Of a stretch of DNA of 64,000 nucleotides, positions 22,328 through 33,519 are shown piece after piece. The notes beneath the pieces are model-generated. The model saw only the letters and a program-made list of their open reading frames with translations. It searched no databases and was not told the origin of the DNA. The DNA lies in contig JAWZSP010000001.1 of the NCBI GenBank assembly GCA_034401135.1, forward strand, positions 5,580,001 to 5,644,000, written 5' to 3'. The stretch comes from Volutella citrinella (Eukaryota; Ascomycota; Sordariomycetes; Hypocreales; Nectriaceae). The position numbers and the translations under genes were made by a program. Each line of letters opens with the position of its first letter. The stretch's first letter is position 1.

Positions 22328-23957
22328 ATGTCTGTTGGTTTCGGTTCAAGTGTCGGCGACTTTCTGGCTGCAATCAGACTGGTTGGAACCGTCACCGACA
22401 GCCTGCGATCCAGCAGCAAGTCGTCAGGCCAGTACCAAGACCTGATATTAGAGCTGTACATACTAGAAGACACATTTATACGTGTTAAAAGGCTGGAGCT
22501 CGATGATTCTCGGACCTCGGAACGTATCGCGCTTGAACAGGCCGCCTCTCACTGTCAGTCTACGATTGACCGATTCATGGCCGAGATATCGCGCTACCTG
22601 CCGCACTTGAGATGGGAAGGCTCAGGAAGAAGTCTCCCCGATGCTTGGATGAAAGTAAAATGGGCTGTCTGCAAGACTGCGGATTTGGACAGGTTCAAAG
22701 CCGAGCTGATGGGCCAAAGAGGGGCGATTGAGGTCTTGTTGCTGACACTGCAAATGTGAATCATCCCTACCATTCCACTATTCCCTCAAAATGTACTTTG
22801 TGCGCTGATACAAATTAAAGGAGCCAATTTTCAACTCGAGCTAGCGCTGCGCAGAGAACCCAAACAACGATGGCAGGGAGACTGCAGGAAATGTCATTTC
22901 AGTGGATGAATCAGTTGAAGAGCATTCAGCCAATGTCATCAGGTTTGTCTGGAGCCACCTTCCCGTCTTGTAACTGTGTATTATTTGACTGACTCGACTG
23001 AACCACGTAGCTGTCTTGATCAAGGCAGGCAATTGCTGTATTCGACTGCCAAAGTCCTGTGCGTTCACCCAAATGACGTCTCAACGCGAGGTAGATTTGT
23101 CATGCTCGTGGGATGCATGTTTCTTCCCAGGCCAGAAAGTGTTTATGAGCATGATCTTTGAGAGCAAAGCGCCTCCGCCAATTGTCGCCTGTCCCACATG
23201 CAACACCAAAGCCTCAAGCTCTGCGGGTGAGGAGACTGAGTGGTGGGTAACTCAGCTGCCCCCTCTATGGCGTCTACATGAAACTAACTCCACTAGTCCA
23301 AAGTGTGGGATGATCTATCGTCTAGTTGCGGTTGCACCTGCAGGGATGCTGCCTCCTCCAAGGCCAATTTTTTGGTTTCCATGGGCATCTCACAATGTAC
23401 CGATGGATAGCAAACTACGTCCGGGTTTTTCCGATAGAAAGTATGATGAAGAAAGGGGCATTTATGATGATGCCAAGGACTTTCGCCGTGTACGGATCAA
23501 CACAGTTGACGGGGACCACAGTAGGGCCACTCGGTGCAAAATATACCAGTTGGAAAAGGATGGCTGGCTTGAATACGGTACTGGGTGTCCCAGAACGGCA
23601 AAAGTTAAGGTAAGAAACAGTGCAACTCCTCTTGGAGCCCGACTAGAGCCCGACTACAGTATTTCGACCGGGACTGGTGCACTTTGCTGGAACATCTGAC
23701 CGCTTTAGGGTGTGTTGTGGTTACAAGTTTACCAGGAAAGTGATATCTCGGTACCTAAGTGGAGCTTTCTATTCTACCAACTTTGGGGCATTGAGAAGAT
23801 CGGGAGTAGGTTTGGCCTTTACACTCACGTTTCCCAAGTCGATGTTCAATCGCGAGCTGATAATATTCAGATGCATTGCTTATACAAACACCAGCCGAAG
23901 GCACTAATGTTACGCGCCGGGGTCTCAGCTTCCAGACCGGAAACGGATGCAATTTAA
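22328..23957 (+). CDS. NLR/ULD-type fungal protein with shortened ubiquitin-like domain
   Basis: My five-exon model is 22328-22755, 22821-22942, 23011-23242, 23297-23609 and 23709-23957, in frame throughout (447 residues). Residues 1-142 match the N-terminal helical domain common in fungal STAND/NLR and ULD proteins: SVGDFLAAIRLVGTVTDSL, then an ELYILE...LELD coil, AASHCQSTIDRFM and AEL..GQRGAIEVLLLTLQM. After a short linker comes the end of a ULD-type ubiquitin-like domain, REVDLSCSWDACFFPGQKVF, then a zinc-ribbon-like CPTCNTK...CPKCGMIYR. The first part of the ULD, normally tens of residues, is absent. The C terminus adds CKIYQLEKDGWLEYGTGC, which resembles the start of PP4R3-type EVH1/PH domains (tentative). 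Members are linked to self/non-self recognition. The third donor (GTGGGT) is weak; other exon ends are good. Confidence 0.65.
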
Positions 23958-24759
23958 TTTAGTATGTACTTTGCGACCTTCCTTCATGTTGCTTGGATGG
24001 TAACTAGTAGGCTTAAGCCGATTCATAAAGGCATATCCGGAGTGGTTAAAAGTAATGTGTGCGGACAAAACAGTACGGTGAGAAGGGCTTCGCGTGCTCC
24101 TTGAGACAGGTATTTGAGTCCTAAGATGTGTAAAATAGGTAGTACGTGGAAACCAGGTTGGTCGAAGGACCATCCTGGGAAGTGAGACGTTGAAACTGAA
24201 GGGTGAACATGTTCTTGAAATGTACATATTCTTTCTATACAAGCAGCCAAGATAGGTGGCCCTCTCCGTTGACTTTGAAGTATATTCATACATGTTCCAA
24301 TTGGGCCCTCTTGTTCCAATTCCCTGCTTCTCTATTCGTGGCGTCTCTAAGGCTGTGCCCCTACTTTACCATGGCTAAGGCCTAGTAGGCCACCAGATAT
24401 TAATTTGTGAGCAGCTCCGCTTGAGCAGCTCCGCTAACGTCGTTGTTGAATCCAAGGCACATATCGCCTCCTTGTGGGCCCTTTAATTACATTGTCTCGA
24501 GCGGTACTTCGCTTCGCAGCTACCTGGCTACGTTCCTTGTTGCTTCCTGCATTATAGAAGGACGGTGGGTTTCGAGGTGATGAGACGATGAGTGAGAATC
24601 GCCGACTCGGTTCGGATTATGGATGATGTTCCGGATTCGACCGAGTAATCGACTGGAGGTTCCCAACGGGGTTTGTCGGGTCGGAGCAGAATTCGTGAAG
24701 AGACGTCACAGACAGCGTAGACGACTGGCATATTTTGCAGTACCAGGATCTCTGAGATT
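23958..24759. other. Convergent intergenic region with small tandem duplication
   Basis: The 3' flanks of the ULD-type gene and the chitinase-like gene meet here. A 14-bp direct duplication (TGAGCAGCTCCGCT twice) lies at 24408-24435. No gene seen. Confidence 0.5.
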
Positions 24760-26063
24760 TCAGACCTTGAGGTCGACCCGGTCCGCCTCGTCGTCCGTCA
24801 TTGGCCGCTCAGCCTGGGCCGCCTCATCCTCACCGTCCCTGTTGAAGCGATCGGGCTTCCGGTGCATGGCCCTGAAGATGTCTTGGACGAACTCGGGTAC
24901 AATGGGCAGGCTGGCCTGGTCCTTGAAGATAACGCCGCCGAAGCGAGAAAAGTACCGGCTGTGGCGGACGGCCTCAATGGCGTGGGCTCGCTCGGGCCCC
25001 GCGGCCACGGCGGGATCGATGGTCAAGAAGAGAGACGACTGCCAGTTTGCCTCGGCGCCCAGCATGGCGGCGTGCCACTTCTCGAAGCTGCATGCCTCCT
25101 CCTCGGCCGCACTGACGACCCCAGCTTCACTAGCAGCGGCGGTGGGGATGGCGATGAAGTCGAAATGCACGAGGTCAAAGAGCCAGGGCCTCTTGCTGCG
25201 CAGGGCGAGGTCCTCGCACCGCGGGGCGGCGGCTAGGTGCACCTTGTGCGACTGGACCTGGACGGCGGCCTTGACGAAGTAGGCGAGGGACTGGGTGAAG
25301 TCGAGCGAGAACTGGTTCTGGTTGGCAAAGTCGGCGAGCTCGAAGCCGTTGAGGACGGCGTTGCCAAAGGGGCGGGCCTCGACGATGGTGTTGACGGGGC
25401 CGAACATCTCCCAGATGAGCCTGGCGGCTTCGTAGGCGTCCACGTCGTCCATGAATGTCTCGTTTGGGTCGCCTTCTATCGAGAGAAGGATATCCTTGCC
25501 GTAGTCTCTTTGGCAGGCGATGATGTCTTGCCTAGGGGGAGGTATCTGTAAGCCTTTGCTACACGGGGCGCGTGTGGAATGGTGCGGGTGTAAGATTCCT
25601 TACTCAAGCTGCTCGCAGAAGGGAGTACCCATCTCTGAATCTAAACGCTCGGTGCAGTTGAGGCCAGCACTGCCTAGGTTTAGTGTTGCCTTGCTGAGGG
25701 TAGTTAAGGATTTGATGATGATGTCCTAAGGCCGATGTGAGCTACGTGAAACGGTTTCATATACGCTGGATGTACGAACGTCGACATCCGTTTCTAGCAA
25801 TCGAGTCAGTACGGGCCTACGGATGATTGGCAGCAAGTGAGACCTACCCGCACAGTAATGAACAAGCCGCTGTTGTAGATGCGGTACAGTGGTAGGTCCT
25901 GTTTCTGTTAGCAAAGAAATCTGAGGGCAGTGACATCACTGGAGGTCTTACCCCAGTACCCCACAACATGACGATTAAACTGGCTGTCGTAGATGGCCAA
26001 TGTGGAGGAGAATATGGCAAAGCTGGCGAGGAGGCGGGAAAAGGAAACCACCGGAGACGCCAT
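24760..26063 (-). CDS. Secreted GH18 chitinase-like protein with degenerate active site
   Basis: Exons (minus): 26063-25952, 25904-25848, 25793-25780, 25725-25604, 25531-24760. The third may instead end at 25765 with a GTATAT donor; both choices keep frame. The first ~23 residues from the Met at 26063 (MASPVVSFSRLLASFAIFSS) form a signal peptide; an upstream Met at 26099 is less fitting. The fold is that of class III-type chitinases: HVVGYWGETGP, LVHYCAETDVD, LNLGSAGLNCT, QDIIACQRDYGKDILLSI, AARLIWEMFGP. The catalytic motif, normally D-G-x-D-x-D-x-E, reads NGFELADF, so the proton-donor Glu and key Asp residues are lost. The later substrate-tyrosine region is also altered (FDFIAIPT). It probably binds rather than hydrolyses chitin, or is decaying. 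The final ~70 residues are charged and extend past the catalytic barrel. Confidence 0.75.
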
Positions 26064-28037
26064 TCTGGATGCTGATAAGGACAGGAAGGAAGAAAACACT
26101 CAGGACGTCACGGAACGAATGGGAGGGGGGGATATCGCAAGGACAGAAAATGCCAGTAGCATGTAATGGTGTGTTGAGCAGATGGCGGGCTGCCCTGCTT
26201 ATACAGGAGATTCCGAGTGCAGGGAGCGCATGTGGGGGCCCAGCGGCAGACGTATGTGGGCAGGCGGTTGGGAGACATCTGGGCAGGAGCTCGAGGAGCT
26301 GCACAGCAAGGCAAGTGCTACGTAGCACAGCGCTGCTAGTCCGGCGCGTGTAAGGATTTGGAGCTGGAGACGCGGCCCCATGATACGTGCCCCGGCCATT
26401 ATGGCTTGGCCTTGCTTGGCCCTGCTTACCCAGAGCACAAAGTGCTCATGCTCATACGCATATAGTCTAGCTAGCACCCGAGGCGAGGGTCTTCGGTAAT
26501 TCTTGGTAGCATGCCGTGTAATCAGGCGCTTGGGGTGGCCATCGGGGCAGCCCCCGCATCCCGACGGGATATTGCTCCGACATTGACTGCGCCGGGTGAG
26601 ACGGGAGGTGACGCCCTCTTGGCGAGTTTGTCTGCCTTGGCAACCAGACGTTGTAATTGAGTGTGTGTGTGTTTTGTATGTGCGGGTGGTTGCTTGTGCC
26701 ACCGGTGCAAAGATATTTAATGTTTGGCATATCAAATAATTGACAATCATAAATAAATGTGAGCAGTAATTACGCACGAGCTTCCCCTGGTGCCATGAGA
26801 TGGAGACAGGAGAACAGGCCGCCTTGACAGAAACGACGTTTGACGGGTGCTCCAGGAGCGGGCCTGAAACGCGTGGCGGCGCTTGGGCTTCCAGACTGCA
26901 TGCATCGATTGTTATTCACAGCGCTGCTGCTGTTGTGGGATTTTCCTTGCTTTGCGTTGCTCATGTTTGAAACCTCGGCTTCTGTGGAAACTGAGTGACC
27001 TGCATCCTGGTTAGACTTAATCGCCTAGGCCGCCCCTTATTGAGACCACATGGACCACCAGTCTGCTAGTGTGCGTAACACGGCTTCGTGCTTGTCTGTA
27101 TTTTCTCCTCTACCTCTAGTGTTGAGGCGGGGGTCCAGCTCTGGCTGCAGATTAGACACGGGATGTGGGCGGGCGGTTCTATCTCTCCTGTCCGCATCAC
27201 GGAGCCGAGACGGCGAGGGGCGAGGCGCTGAACCCGGGCGGGTCGTGGCATCATGTAGCGGAGCCTCGTCAGTCGTCACTGGAGTCGTCATGCAGGCGCC
27301 CAGGAGGGGAGGTATTGAAGATGCTGAATGTGGTGTCTCAGACCGGAGCAAGATGCGATAAAAAGGGGCCGTCAAGGCATTGGCTGGGATGATGGGTGTG
27401 CTCGGGTCTCCTATTATAATAGCTGGGGTCAGAGCTCTCTGGGTGGTGCAACTGGCCATGTTGTTTCTACAGGCGTGAATACAAATACTTTAATTTATGC
27501 GAATCCCCCCAACCACGGAGCTGGGGCTGGCCAAGACTGGCGAGGACGGCGCCAGCGTGCCGAATTGCAGCGCCGAGACTCCAGGACGTCTGAGCAGCCG
27601 GGCAGGGTTGCAGCGTGCGACTGCCAAGCGCGGTAATGCGTATGGCTGGTGGGGACTGTTTACTATGTATATCCGAATGTACAGCCCTTGACCTGAGCAC
27701 GCGAGCTGAGCTGACCTGAGCTGAGCGTGTCAGAGGCCGAGCCGAGTGTTTGGTATCTGCTCAATCATGACACTCTAGCTGGCTTCATGAGGCCCTCGTT
27801 GACTATCCCGGCTTCTTGGGATTGGTGGAATCAAGCGCCTCGATTGTCGTAATGTGTCAATTCCCAGACAACCCTCTAGATAGCCTGGCCCATGATGATG
27901 CTAACTCGCAAATCCCCAAACGCCAAGTATTCCTCGTCCAGTGGTATTCCAAACAGAGATCCCAGTCCAGTCGCAGAGAGTGCTTTGGCAACACCTTTTT
28001 TCTCTTTTTGTTGTTGTTCAATGCTCCCCCCACCATG
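26064..28037. other. 2-kb intergenic region
   Basis: It lies between the chitinase-like gene (promoter side) and the 3' end of FIP1. Frames such as 26777-26199 on the minus strand are long but low in family-like features and overlap the putative promoter. A short GAGCTGA-type repeat occurs near 27705-27726. Confidence 0.45.
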
Positions 28038-29231
28038 CTACCACCGCCCGCGCCGTCCACGGCCTCCGCCGAACCCTCCCCGGCCGCCGCCTCCTCCACC
28101 TCCTCCTCCGCCGCCGCCGGCCATGTTCTGGTCATATCCAAAGCCGGCCTGGTTGCCGCCGAAGCCGCCGCCGCCGCCAAAGTTGCCTCCCTGTCCGCCC
28201 TGTCCACCGCCGCCACCCTGCCCACCGGCATTTTGCATGCCCGCGAACATGGCGTTCATCTGACTGGGGTCCATCTGGCTGGGATCCATCCCCGAGGCCA
28301 TCATCTGCTGCATCATGGCCTGCATCTCAGGAGGCATACCATCCATTCCAGACATGCCGCCGCCAGCCCCACCACCTGCTCCCCCGGCGCCGGGCATTCC
28401 CATGCCTCCCATCATCATCATGCTATTAAAGTCCTCCATCATCTTCTTATTGTTGACGGCGAAGGCATCGGCGCCAAACTCGCCGCGCACGGCCTCCTGC
28501 TTTGCCGCATACAGCGCCCAAGTGAACTCGTCGAAACCGTAGTTGAAGTAATCACTAATGTCCGTTCCCGGCTTGCGCCACGGCTTTTCGTTATCGGCCA
28601 GATCTGCGCGCTCTAGTTAGCTTGCTTCCGAGGTCTTCTCAAGTACTCCGTGTAGTATGCTTCGAAGGTGACTGACCCTCGTCAATGTTGACCTGAGTAA
28701 TGGGCTTGCCCACCGGCGGGTATACGGGGTTTGTGTTGATATCAATTGTTGACTTGGAAGCGGCTTCAGAAGCCTTGTCCGCGCTTGGAGCGGCGATGTT
28801 GACACTCTCCTGCCTCGTCTCTTCCTTCTTGACTGGCGCTGATTTCACCATAAGGTCGTTCGAGGCAGATCGCTGGGGGATGTTGCGGATGTCGCTGTAC
28901 TTGGACTGGCTGTATGTGACACGCAAGGTTAGCTTCTGTGGCCATCTTCGTTTGTATAGCACAAGGCTGCATACGGTGGAGGCGCAGGCTTGGAGCCGTC
29001 TTTGCGCTCGGTGATGATGTCGATGTCCTGGTCAGGTGTTAGCAACCAGCTCTGCGCGCTTCTGGCGGGGATGGTTATGCGCACAGAGTCGTCGTCATCT
29101 TCATCCATGGCAGCGCCCTCGTCTTCCTCCTCGCCCTCCTCTAGATCATCGGCAATTGGCTTCTTGTCCTCGATGGACTCGACCTTTGGCTCCTCAGGCA
29201 CGTAGAGATCATCATCCTCGTCGATATCCAT
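28038..29231 (-). CDS. FIP1: Pre-mRNA polyadenylation factor FIP1
   Basis: Component of the nuclear cleavage and polyadenylation factor that tethers poly(A) polymerase to the 3'-processing complex. Three exons, 29231-28975, 28909-28677 and 28603-28038, encode 351 residues. The N-terminal third is acidic ([33 protein letters not shown]). The diagnostic Fip1 motif spans the second splice: [18 protein letters not shown], then [13 protein letters not shown] and [15 protein letters not shown]. The C-terminal ~110 residues are low complexity, Gly/Met-rich and ending in Gly/Arg repeats ([15 protein letters not shown]), an RNA-binding-like tail. Splices at [16 protein letters not shown] and IDE|DLADN are unambiguous. 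The gene is divergent from NUP49 with 378 bp between start codons. Confidence 0.95.
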
Positions 29232-29609
29232 AGTGGCGGTCGAGGTAAGGTCGAAAATCAGGCTTCTCGGGTGCTCCAAAGATTAAAAACGCGTAATTCT
29301 ATGGAATGTTGCGCGCGTAGCTGCTCGAAATTCAATGTCATGAACAAGCACTCAAGCTACAAGCTGCTTGTTCCTTTGGGTATCTGGAGCTTCGCCGGCG
29401 GCGCTGTTTATCCGTCCGCCGCTCCAGCACCTTCCACCGACCACTCACCGGGCCTCACCTGCCTCACCTTGACATCCCAAACTGGCCCAAGCGCCAAATC
29501 TGAGTGTGCAGCCTCTGGAGCCTCAAAGCTCCACTCCAGCGACGCCTGGGATACGCGCTCGCTCGCAAAAAGTCCCGTCTCCGAGACAGCTTGAGCTTTT
29601 GGTCCGGTC
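29232..29609. promoter_or_regulatory. Shared bidirectional promoter of FIP1 and NUP49
   Basis: Only 378 bp separate the FIP1 start (29231, minus) from the NUP49 start (29610, plus), so one nucleosome-free region must serve both housekeeping genes. I see no clear TATA box. Confidence 0.7.
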
Positions 29610-31332
29610 ATGTCTTTGGCACGATCTGCTAGCGGTCCAGCGGGTGGTCTCTCCATCAACACCAGCGCCGCCAACGCTCTGTAAGCTACCAAGCCCTACC
29701 CGTCGTTGCTTTTTCCGTTGCCTCTGCAGCTCTGCCTTCGCCGTTTGCCGTTTTCTGTTTGGCTTTGAGGCGGTGGTAATTGACTGCCGACCAAAAAATT
29801 AAGCCCAGCCAACCAGCCTACAGCTCACGAGCAACGCTACTTCCGCTGCGCTAATCGAACCTCTGGCTAACCCGTTTCCTCCTTGCTCATCGACAGCGGA
29901 ACCACATCCCAGCCTGCAGCATCCGGTGGGCTCTTCGGCTCTGCGAAACCAGCGTCAGCGACTCCATCGACCGGCGGCGGAATGGCGACAACAGGCGGCC
30001 TCTTCGGCGGCGCCCCGGCGCAGAAGCCTGCCACGGGTGGCTTGTTTGGAGCGTCAACAACTACGACAGGAACAACCCTTGGGGGAGGATCAACGACTGG
30101 AGGTGGACTGTTTGGTAACGCAGCAACAACTACACAACAGGCTCAGCCAGCAGCTGGAGGCGGCCTCTTTGGCAATGCCGCTACCACCACCACCACCGCA
30201 CAACCGGCGGCTGCAGCCGGTGGACTCTTCGGACAGAAGCCAGCAGCAGCAACTGGAGGCGGCCTCTTTGGAAACACGGCCACTCAGCAGACAGCGACCA
30301 CTGGCACTACCGGCGGTCTCTTTGGTCAGTCAACGCAGACTCAGCAACAGCCTCAACAGACTGGAGGACTGTTTGGGCAGTCTACGACAACAGCCACTCC
30401 AGCTGCCACCACGGGTGGTCTCTTTGGGCAGACACAGGCTAAGCCAGCCGTAGGGATGGGACTCTTGTAAGGATCTTCAAAAACACTGAACAGAAAGTTC
30501 CCTTCTCCGAACCGCCTGCTAACTTGGAGGAAACAGCGGCCAAACCCAGCCTCAGCAAAACGCCACGCTAGGCCAGACCAACAACCAGGTCTCAGCCGTT
30601 CAGATCAACTACGACAGCATCCGCCCCCGGACACGCTTCGACGACCTTGCCAAGCCGGTACAAGACGAGATTGCGCTGCTGGACAAGGGAATCTCCCGCG
30701 TGATCAAGATGCGCGACGAAATTGGCGAGTTCATGCCGCAGCACGAGCGGGACATTGAGCAGCTTGGTCGCGACGTTTCCTTCGTCGAGTCCAAGTTCCG
30801 CACTGTCCAGGTCGCCCTCAACAACGACATCCAGACGGTCAAAGCCCTCCAGGATCTCACTAAGAAGAGTGCCGCCGACGCCCGACTAGCCTTCCGCGGC
30901 GCCGATAACCTCAAGCTACCTACGCACTACCACCAGACCGGTCTGTTCGCCAGCCAAGCCCCTGCCCCCGCGGATTCAGGCACCGGCGCCGATGCGGCCT
31001 CGACGCACGCAGATGCCCAGGATCTCATCACCTACTTTAACCGTGTGTGCGACGATATTGAGCGCTACAAGGCTCGTCTCGACGAATACCGCGGCGAGAT
31101 TGAGCGCGACATGCCTGGCGTGGAGAACGGCCTTTACGAGCAGATCCGCGCAGTGCGGGATCGCAGCGCTGGCAATGCCGTTGTCCAGGATCAGCTTGGC
31201 GAGGTGCTCGCGGCGCTCCGCGAGACGGGCAATGCCATTGTGGCCCAGGCGGGACAGATTGCAGACACACGTGAACGTCTGTCACGGCTACAGGCGGGCA
31301 TTGTCGACACTGGCGTCTTCATCGGCGCTTGA
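29610..31332 (+). CDS. NUP49: GLFG nucleoporin NUP49 (Nup58/45 homologue)
   Basis: Subunit of the central-channel NSP1-NUP57-NUP49 complex of the nuclear pore, gating transport through FG repeats. Three exons, 29610-29680, 29897-30466 and 30537-31332, encode 478 residues. The short first exon gives MSLARSASGPAGGLSINTSA, which splices to ...LGTTSQPAASGGLFG. About a dozen GLFG repeats, separated by Gln/Thr/Ala-rich spacers, fill residues ~25-215. The second splice falls inside a repeat (GL|FGQTQPQQN). The C-terminal ~250 residues are helical and coiled-coil-like, from INYDSIRPRTRFDDLAKPVQ and ALLDKGISRVIKMRDEI to the end. The missing first exon would be easy to overlook because it is only 71 nt and 216 nt away from exon 2. 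Length and layout match fungal Nup49. Confidence 0.93.
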
Positions 31333-32108
31333 GCAGGAGTGGGAGGCGTCGAGATTTATATCAGATGGGGGGTAGGTTCTTTGTACCTTTTTTTTTTCTT
31401 CTATAGCGGCGAGCGCAAAAAAAAAAAGAAGAAATAGATGCTCGGCAGGACGGATCGCAAAGTTTTCGGCTTTGAACAGGATAGGATGGGACAGCCCTTA
31501 CGACATGTACGAATATACACAGGCTCAAACAGCGTCGCACCACGGTCCCCCGGGCCACGGCGGCTCTTGATCGTTGAGTGAGGCGAGGTGGGCGTGGAAT
31601 GTCAACGGGCAGGGATCAATGGCTGCAAACATGGGCTACAGCCTCCAGGTGTCTCATCCATCACACATCGGGCTATTAGTTAGTACCTGAGAGGCTAGTT
31701 GGTTAGTCTGGTCACTCCCAGCCGAGCGGGAGGCCAGTAAATAATAGATACCCTCTACGCAGCATGGTCAAGGAGCAGCGGATACAATCATGTGTGAGTG
31801 GTCAATCCGTTTATATATATTTCAATGCCGGTTCCCATGTCCACTTTGTGCCCATCCAAATGGTAGGCATTGGGGGTATCAAGCCGCTAGAGTACCGTGT
31901 GTAATCAGTTCCATGGTTACTCCCATGTCCCTTTTTCTGTTTCTTCTGCTTCTGATGCCGCTGTGGTCGTGCCAAATCAAAGAAGCCCTCCCCGTCGTGT
32001 CCAATGGATTCCTCCTCTCTCTCCTCTCAATGGGTCATGATCCGCTTCGTTGACGAAGTAACAAAAGGTGGGAAAAAATAAATAAATGCGCAGTGGCACT
32101 CGTCAGTC
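31333..32108. other. Convergent intergenic region with T/A runs
   Basis: It separates the 3' ends of NUP49 and RPC31. A T10 run near 31387 and an A11 run near 31418 can pair as a weak hairpin just 3' of NUP49 and may lie in its 3' UTR. No gene seen. Confidence 0.5.
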
Positions 32109-32996
32109 CTAGAAGGTGCCTTCGCCATCGCCGTCGTCGCCGTAGTCTTCGCCAAACTCGTCACCATTGTCAAAGTAGTTTTCGGCATCGTAGTCGCCGG
32201 CGTCTTCGTCGTCGTACACCTCATCCTCCTCTTCCTCGTTCATGCCCTCCTCGTCGTCGAGCTCGCCGCCTTCCTCGCCTTCCTCGTCCTTGAGGGCCTC
32301 TAGTCGTTCCAGCAGGTTGCGGCCGTCGGCACCCTCCTCGCCGTTGGCGTCCGTAGTCATGCCAAAAGCCTCCTCGGCGCTCGGCAGGGCGCTGATGCTC
32401 GTCAGCTCCAGCCGGCGACGCTTGTAGCTGGTGGTGCCCAGGGCGGCGGAGGCGGCGGGGGCGGCGTCGACAGTTTCCAGCAGCTCGTTGGGGAACAGCT
32501 CGCGGCAGACGGGGCGGTTGGACCAGTCGGGCAGGGCGCGCTCCTCGCGGACGAACTTGTGGGAGTAGGTGGGGACGGCGGTGAAGGGGTCGAGCGAGGC
32601 CTTGCTCTTGAGGCCGTAGCGGGCGTTCATCTGGGCCTGGCCGTAGATCTTGCGCGGGGCCGTCGGGTCGTTGAGGAGGGAGCGGCGCGAGGTGTAGAGG
32701 GGAGATGCATGCGTCTGGTGGCGGAGAAGGAGGAAGTGCTGGATGCTAGCCGTCTCAATTGCAGCGAGTTCCTTAGGGGTCGGGACGACGTAGGGCTGGA
32801 GGTGTCGCACGTCAGTCAGTCATGGTCGTCTCCTCGAGGCATCGCGCAAACACTCCCCAAGACATGTACTGACCGGAAACAGCTCCGAGGGCCGCGCATC
32901 GGGCTCATCACCCGTATCCCAAGGCACGTTCGGCCGTCCTCCACGACCACCGCCCCTGCCTCCACGGCCGCCTCCTCGACCACCGCCGCGAGACAT
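32109..32996 (-). CDS. RPC31: RNA polymerase III subunit RPC31 (RPC7-like)
   Basis: Subunit of the initiation subcomplex of RNA polymerase III, needed for tRNA and 5S transcription. Two exons, 32996-32874 and 32795-32109, with a 78-nt intron, encode 269 residues. The N terminus is an Arg/Gly repeat (MSRGGGRGGGRGGRGGGRGG) followed by PNVPWDTGDEPDARPSELFP; the splice restores the family segment ELFP|PYVVPTPKEL. The middle holds QHFLLLRHQTHASPLYT. The last ~60 residues are strongly acidic (Asp/Glu runs, ending DYGDDGDGEGTF), as expected for Rpc31. Neighbours: tail to tail with NUP49 and divergent from the HSM3-like gene, with 523 bp between start codons. Confidence 0.92.
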
Positions 32997-33519
32997 TGAT
33001 GCGATGCGATGCAACGCCCGGAGGAGAATCAACCAGGCGGGCGGGAGAGAACAAGACGCAGGTTATCGATTGGAGAAGAATATGATTATCCCGGTGTCGC
33101 AGATGTGCGGCTATCGCGGGAACGGCGTCGGCGATGCTGGCTCCAAGACGACGTCCTGTGCAGTGAGGATGTGGCATGAAGTCAAATCCATGTCTGACTC
33201 CAAAAAAATGTTTGGGCGTGAGCGCCGATTTTTTGCGGGGTGGAATGCTGAGACGCTACAGGCCCAGCCAGCACTAAGCTGCAGGTCATGGACCACTGAG
33301 CTGGGCGCTGAGGAGTCCCTGCAGAATTAGCTCCGTAAGCATGACGCAGCCCCGCATCTTCCCGCTGCTTCCTTCTGGCTTACACCACCAGTTGCTTCCA
33401 CCAACCCACCAAAGCCGGAGCATCACCACTTCTTCATCTCCACTTTGGCCCTTCACTACCTCGACAGCAAACAGAGCGCCTATTCCCAGAGGCATATCGA
33501 GCCAGATATTCGCACCGGA

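Noticed and set aside
24408..24435. 14-bp tandem duplication as a possible transposon target-site footprint
   Set aside because: The two copies are directly adjacent with no remnant between them; simple slippage explains it.
26199..26777. 192-codon minus-strand frame upstream of the chitinase-like gene
   Set aside because: Composition is erratic with Cys/Ser/Arg mixtures and no domain; it lies where the chitinase-like promoter should be.
31387..31432. T-run and A-run 3' of NUP49 as a terminator-like hairpin
   Set aside because: RNA polymerase II does not use such hairpins, and the flanking CTTCT/GAAGA segments are not true inverted repeats.
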